Origin: an uncultured Lentibacter sp.
GTDB lineage: Bacteria > Pseudomonadota > Alphaproteobacteria > Rhodobacterales > Rhodobacteraceae
Direction: 5' to 3'
DNA: 64,000 nt
NCBI GenBank assembly: GCA_947497495.1
Contig: CANMGT010000009.1
Location: forward strand, 36,093-100,092
Part shown: positions 60,410-64,000 of the stretch, in pieces
Position numbering within the stretch: position 1 is the first letter of the stretch
Layout: each line of letters opens with the position of its first letter
Translations under genes and position numbers: made by a program
The notes under the pieces: generated by a model
What the model saw: the letters and a program-made list of their open reading frames with translations, nothing else
Databases searched by the model: none
What the model was told of the DNA's origin: nothing

Positions 60410-61030
60410 GTGACAAAACGCACATCTGCCAAATACAAAATTGACCGCCGCATGGGTGAAAACATCTGGGGTCGTCCAAAATCACCAGTCAACCGTCGCG
60501 AATATGGCCCCGGCCAGCATGGCCAGCGCCGCAAGGGCAAACTGTCTGACTTCGGTCTGCAGCTGCGCGCCAAGCAGAAGCTGAAAGGCTACTACGGCGA
60601 CCTGACTGAAAAGCAATTCCGCCGCATCTATAAAGAAGCCGAGCGCGTCAAAGGCGACACAGGCGAAAACCTGATCGGCCTTCTCGAGCGCCGCCTCGAC
60701 GCAGTTGTTTACCGCGCCAAGTTTGTTGCGACAGTTTTCGCGGCACGTCAGTTCGTAAACCACGGCCACGTGACTGTGAACGGCAAGAAAGTGAACATCC
60801 CTTCATACCGCGTCAAAGAAGGCGACGTTATCGAAGTGCGTGATCGCTCAAAGCAGATGGCTGTTCTCTTGGAAGCGACACAGCTCGCCGAGCGCGATGT
60901 GCCTGACTACATCGACGCGGACCATTCAAAAATGACAGCGACGTTCGTGCGCGCACCTGGCCTTGGCGACGTGCCATACCCAGTGATGATGGAACCAAAC
61001 CTCGTCATCGAATATTACGCACAGAACTAA
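60410..61030 (+). CDS. rpsD: 30S ribosomal protein S4
   Basis: 206 residues from GTG 60410, with GAAGGAG 8 bases upstream. It begins [20 protein letters not shown], has [20 protein letters not shown] and the S4 RNA-binding domain ([40 protein letters not shown]). It binds 16S rRNA early in small-subunit assembly and may regulate its own mRNA, for which the 108-bp leader would give room. It stands as a single gene, with its own promoter and terminator, outside the alpha operon. Confidence 0.98.
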   Translation: MTKRTSAKYKIDRRMGENIWGRPKSPVNRREYGPGQHGQRRKGKLSDFGLQLRAKQKLKGYYGDLTEKQFRRIYKEAERVKGDTGENLIGLLERRLDAVVYRAKFVATVFAARQFVNHGHVTVNGKKVNIPSYRVKEGDVIEVRDRSKQMAVLLEATQLAERDVPDYIDADHSKMTATFVRAPGLGDVPYPVMMEPNLVIEYYAQN

Positions 61031-61055
61031 GCACAGCGGTTTTCGCATGTCTTAG

Positions 61056-61092
61056 AAGGGCTGTGGCGGGAACCCGCCGCGGCCCTTTTTCT
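61056..61092 (+). terminator. Terminator of rpsD
   Basis: Near-perfect stem aagggc-tgt-ggcggg / cccgcc-gcg-gccctt with loop aa, followed by a T-run from 61086. Confidence 0.9.
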
Positions 61093-61146
61093 TTTCTGGC
61101 CGCGGCTTTTTTGAAACGCTAAAAAGACGCGAGTTTGGAGAAAACG

Positions 61147-62226
61147 ATGAGCCTGACACCACAAGCCGGCATCATGGAAATCGCTCTGTATGAGAGCGGT
61201 AAGTCAAGCATTGCAGGGCGCGACGACGTTTTGAAACTGTCGTCCAACGAAAACCCGTTGGGCCCGCCACCCGCCGCGATTGCCGCGATCACCAGTGCCG
61301 CAAGCGAGACACACCGCTATCCCTCAACCGACCACGCAGAACTGCGCGACGCGATTGCCGAAGTCTACGGGCTCGAGGCCTCGCGCATCATCTGCGGTGT
61401 TGGCTCGGACGAGGTTTTGCAGTTTGTCACGCAGGCTTTCAGCGGTGAAGGTGATGAGATCATCTACACCGAGCATGGCTTTTCGATGTATCCGATCCTC
61501 GCACATATGGCAGGGGCAACGCCTGTTGTGCTGCCCGAAGTCGAGCGGGTTGTTGATGTTGATATCATCCTTGAGGCGGTGAACGAGAAGACAAAAGTTG
61601 TCTTCATAGCCAACCCCGCCAACCCGACAGGAACGCTGGTGTCAGACGCCGAGCTAAAGCGCCTTGCGGACGGCCTGCCCGCGCATGTGATCCTTGTGTT
61701 GGATGGTGCTTATGCCGAGTTTTCAGAAGGCTATGACGGGGGCAAAACGCTTGCGGCGACGCGGCCTAACGTTCTGATGACGCGCACTTTTTCCAAGGTT
61801 TATGGCCTTGGCGGGCTGCGCATTGGCTGGGGTTATGGCCCGCAAGAGATGATCGACGTGATGACGCGCATTCGCCAGCCTTTCAACCTGTCAGGCGTCC
61901 AGCTCGCTGCCGCCGAAGCTGCAGTGCGCGACCCTGACTGGGTGCGCGATTGCGCCAAGCTCAACGCCGAGCAGCGTACCCGCCTTACAGGGGCGATGCG
62001 CCAACTAGGGCTTGCTTGCGACGACAGCGAAGCCAACTTTGTCTTGGTGCGATGCGCCGACAAAGCCGAAGCTGACAGCGCGGAAGCGGCGTTTTTGGCT
62101 GAGGGTATCATCGTGCGCCGCCCAATCAGCTATGGCTTCCCTGAAGGCCTGCGCATAACGGTTGGAAACGCAGAACAAACGGGCCGCGTTATCGACGCAC
62201 TGACACGCTGGCGGGAGACAAACTGA
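61147..62226 (+). CDS. hisC: Histidinol-phosphate aminotransferase family
   Basis: 359 residues from ATG 61147, set by GGAG at 61137-61140; a TTG at 61135 would read through the ribosome-binding site. PLP lysine Lys217 in TRTFSKVYGLGGLRIGW; also LKLSSNENPLGPPP, VVFIANPANPTGTLV and LDGAYAEF. It transaminates histidinol phosphate, and in alphaproteobacteria often also aromatic amino acids; the prephenate dehydrogenase gene next door, overlapping by 1 bp, supports a dual histidine and tyrosine/phenylalanine role. Confidence 0.93.
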   Translation: MSLTPQAGIMEIALYESGKSSIAGRDDVLKLSSNENPLGPPPAAIAAITSAASETHRYPSTDHAELRDAIAEVYGLEASRIICGVGSDEVLQFVTQAFSGEGDEIIYTEHGFSMYPILAHMAGATPVVLPEVERVVDVDIILEAVNEKTKVVFIANPANPTGTLVSDAELKRLADGLPAHVILVLDGAYAEFSEGYDGGKTLAATRPNVLMTRTFSKVYGLGGLRIGWGYGPQEMIDVMTRIRQPFNLSGVQLAAAEAAVRDPDWVRDCAKLNAEQRTRLTGAMRQLGLACDDSEANFVLVRCADKAEADSAEAAFLAEGIIVRRPISYGFPEGLRITVGNAEQTGRVIDALTRWRETN

Positions 62227-63140
62227 TGGCGCAAACCTACGATAAAGTAGCCCTTATTGGCCTCGGCCTCATTGCCTCGTCAATGTTCTGGGCGATGAAA
62301 CGCGGCGGCCTTGCGGGGCAGGTTCGCGGCTATGCGCGCTCGGCGCAAACCCGTGAAACCGCGCGTGAAATCGGCCTCTGCGATGTGGTTTGCGACACAG
62401 CCGTTGAGGCCGTGCAAGACGCTGATCTTGTCGTGCTCTGCGTGCCTGTCGGCGTCATGGGAGCGGTTGCTCAGGAGATAGCCCCGTTCCTGAAGGCAGG
62501 TGCAACCGTGAGCGATGTGGGCTCGGTGAAGAAGGCGGTTGTCGAGGCGGTTGGGCCGCATTTGCCCGAAAACGTAGAGTTTATTCCTGCGCACCCGCTG
62601 GCCGGGACAGAGCACTCCGGGCCGCGTTCGGGCTTTGCGGAGTTGTTTGACAACCGCTTTACCCTGCTTGTGCCTGACGAGAACGCCAAGCCGGAAGCCA
62701 CCGCAAAACTGCGCGCGCTTTGGGAGGGGATGGGCGCCAACGTTGAGGAAATGGACGCCGAGCACCACGACCTTGTGTTGGCTGTCACCTCTCATGCGCC
62801 GCACCTGATCGCTTACACAATGGTTGGCGTGGCCGATGATTTGTCGCGCGTCACCGATAGCGAAGTGATCAAATATTCGGCGGCTGGTTTTCGGGACTTC
62901 ACCCGCATCGCGGCGTCTGATCCGACAATGTGGCGCGATGTTTTTCTCAACAACAAGGAAGCCACGCTGGAAATTCTGGGCCGTTTCACCGAAGAGCTGT
63001 TCGCGCTTCAACGCGCCATTCGAACGGGGGATGGCGAGCATCTGTTTGACTATTTCACGCATACACGCGCCATTCGCCGAGGCATCATCGAAGCTGGCCA
63101 AGACACAGATGCGCCTGACTTTGGCCGGGTGAAAAAATGA
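62226..63140 (+). CDS. Prephenate/arogenate dehydrogenase family protein
   Basis: 304 residues. N-terminal Rossmann motif VALIGLGLIASSMFWAMKRG, then VVLCVPVGVMGAV, and the family-typical EFIPAHPLAGTEHSGPRSGF and VTSHAPHLIAYTMVGVADDL, where the His residues act in catalysis and binding. It oxidatively decarboxylates prephenate or arogenate with NAD for tyrosine synthesis. It overlaps hisC by one base and the extensin-family gene by 4 bp. Confidence 0.94.
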   Translation: MAQTYDKVALIGLGLIASSMFWAMKRGGLAGQVRGYARSAQTRETAREIGLCDVVCDTAVEAVQDADLVVLCVPVGVMGAVAQEIAPFLKAGATVSDVGSVKKAVVEAVGPHLPENVEFIPAHPLAGTEHSGPRSGFAELFDNRFTLLVPDENAKPEATAKLRALWEGMGANVEEMDAEHHDLVLAVTSHAPHLIAYTMVGVADDLSRVTDSEVIKYSAAGFRDFTRIAASDPTMWRDVFLNNKEATLEILGRFTEELFALQRAIRTGDGEHLFDYFTHTRAIRRGIIEAGQDTDAPDFGRVKK

Positions 63141-63877
63141 AATATTTCATCGCTCTAACGACTTTGATAGCCTTGCTTGCAGGGACGTTTGCACAGGCGC
63201 CAGAGGCCGCAACCCGCCCGCAAGCATGGCCCGAAGCTGCTGTAACTTTGCCGCAGGCAACGAAGCGCCCGAAAATGCGTAACGAGCAATTAGTGCTGTT
63301 CGGGCTGGGCAAGAAGCGTAAGCAAAAACGAGCGCAGGAAAAGGCGGCGCGGGAGGGCATGGTTTGTGACGATCCTGCTTTGCAAGGTGAGGCGATTGGC
63401 AAAGTTCCCGGCAAGATTAGCGGTTGCGGGGTTAACGACGCGGTTAAGCTGCGAGCGGTCAGTGGGGTGGCGTTGAGCCAGCATTCTATCATGGACTGTG
63501 ATACGGCCAAGGCGTTGAAAACATGGGTTGATCAGGGGTTGAAGCCTGCATTTGACAAAGTCGGCGGTGGCGTCAGCAAAATTCGCGTGGCGGCGCATTA
63601 TGCCTGCCGGACGCGCAACAACAAAACCGGTGCAAAAATTAGCGAGCACGGCAAGGGACATGCGATAGATATCTCCGGAGTGTTTCTCGAAAATGGCAGT
63701 GAAGTCAGTGTCTTGAGAGATTGGGGGAAGGGGCAAGGCGGCAAAGCGCTGCAGGCGTCGCGCAAGGCGGCTTGTGGGCCGTTCGGCACCGTGTTGGGCC
63801 CAGGATCAGACCGTTACCACGATGATCACTTCCACTTTGACACGGCGCGCTACAGGAGCGGGCCCTACTGCAAGTAA
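63137..63877 (+). CDS. Extensin-family protein with LAS-type metallopeptidase motifs
   Basis: 246 residues. Signal peptide at 1-20 (MKYFIALTTLIALLAGTFAQ), then a Lys/Arg-rich linker (KKRKQKRAQEKAA). The C-terminal part is the extensin-like domain: MVCDDPALQGEAIGKVPG, AVKLRAVSGVALSQHSIM, and then SEHGKGHAIDISG (His171, Asp178) and RYHDDHFHFD (His231, His233). S-x-H-x6-D plus H-x-H is the zinc-ligand pattern of LAS peptidoglycan peptidases, so a cell-wall hydrolase is plausible. Translation is coupled to the prephenate dehydrogenase gene (ATGA overlap), a link with no obvious metabolic reason. Confidence 0.88.
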   Translation: MKYFIALTTLIALLAGTFAQAPEAATRPQAWPEAAVTLPQATKRPKMRNEQLVLFGLGKKRKQKRAQEKAAREGMVCDDPALQGEAIGKVPGKISGCGVNDAVKLRAVSGVALSQHSIMDCDTAKALKTWVDQGLKPAFDKVGGGVSKIRVAAHYACRTRNNKTGAKISEHGKGHAIDISGVFLENGSEVSVLRDWGKGQGGKALQASRKAACGPFGTVLGPGSDRYHDDHFHFDTARYRSGPYCK

Positions 63878-63895
63878 AAGCAACGCACGGTGTGG

Positions 63896-63910
63896 TTAAC
63901 GCACATTTAA
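63896..63910. promoter_or_regulatory. CtrA-type site before repeat copy B
   Basis: ttaa-cgcacat-ttaa matches TTAA-N7-TTAA exactly, and ends 14 bp before repeat copy B. Confidence 0.6.
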
Positions 63911-63924
63911 GCCCTCACTCGGGC

Positions 63925-63979
63925 AGTGCCTACGGTATGCAGCTATATATGCAGCTATCCGTGCAGAACGCGTGCATAC
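63925..63979. repeat. 55-bp element, copy B, with helically phased TGC(A) cores
   Basis: Starts agtgcctacggtatgcag and ends gtgcagaacgcgtgcatac; 49 of 55 positions match copy A at 23350-23404, without gaps. TGC cores start at 63927, 63938, 63950, 63962 and 63973 (spacing 11, 12, 12, 11, as in copy A). The 11 bases after it are gtttttggggt. The window ends 21 bp later, so what follows is not seen. Confidence 0.8.
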
Positions 63980-64000
63980 GTTTTTGGGGTCAATCCTTAA

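Overview
The window looks like a piece of a Rhodobacteraceae (roseobacter-group Alphaproteobacterium) main chromosome. This rests on GC-rich coding sequence, Hint-domain proteins, TTAA-N7-TTAA CtrA-type sites, DmdB/DmdC-like CoA enzymes, a GlxA-type regulator, the hisC/prephenate dehydrogenase/extensin gene order and a Rhodobacteraceae-style intergenic inverted repeat. Gene density is high and short ATGA overlaps are frequent. I saw no rRNA, tRNA, CRISPR array, insertion sequence, prophage or plasmid genes.

Layout. 1-6.7 kb: end of a GlxA/AraC-type regulator, a class III omega-transaminase, an acyl-CoA ligase convergent to it, an EamA permease, a sulfotransferase and a degenerate Hint-like protein. 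6.7-15.1 kb: one long minus-strand beta-oxidation unit (two MerR regulators, two acyl-CoA dehydrogenases around a 70-residue protein, a GST, thiolase, FadB-type protein) with a LiuR-like operator between the regulators. 15.2-19.7 kb: two PaaI-type thioesterases and a MATE exporter, then ArsC-like, pyrD and a DUF952/DUF1330 protein on the other strand. 19.7-31.8 kb: phospholipase D-family protein, 5'-nucleotidase, OmpA-like protein, AhpD-like protein, GNAT, CinA-like protein, sfsA, map, an orphan TRAP binding protein, rsmD, and a flavoprotein reductase divergent from a peroxiredoxin. 32-37.4 kb: GAF/Fis regulator with an acetaldehyde-type dehydrogenase, then a RidA/GDPD/DUF482/PhhB operon. 37.5-44 kb: type I secretion ABC/HlyD pair, mlaA-mlaC, a degenerate response regulator and an MltB transglycosylase. 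44-51.4 kb: a divergent catabolic locus (IclR, HAD hydrolase, class III aminotransferase; tripartite tricarboxylate transporter, aldehyde dehydrogenase). 51.5-59 kb: recO, META lipoprotein, TetR with twin operators, and a LysR-headed operon (aldehyde dehydrogenase, M19-like protein without canonical metal ligands, two uncharacterised proteins). 59-64 kb: an intact Hint protein behind a CtrA-type site, rpsD, hisC, prephenate dehydrogenase and an extensin-family LAS-type putative peptidase.

The most unusual non-coding signal is a 55-bp element present twice, at 23350-23404 and 63925-63979 (49 of 55 positions identical). It has five TGC(A/C/T) cores spaced 11, 12, 12 and 11 bp, one per helical turn, next to TTAA motifs. 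I do not recognise it. The best candidates for undescribed biochemistry are the IclR/TTT/aminotransferase locus and the M19-like/DUF3726/554-residue-protein operon. All functional statements come from reading motifs and recalling families; no database search was run.
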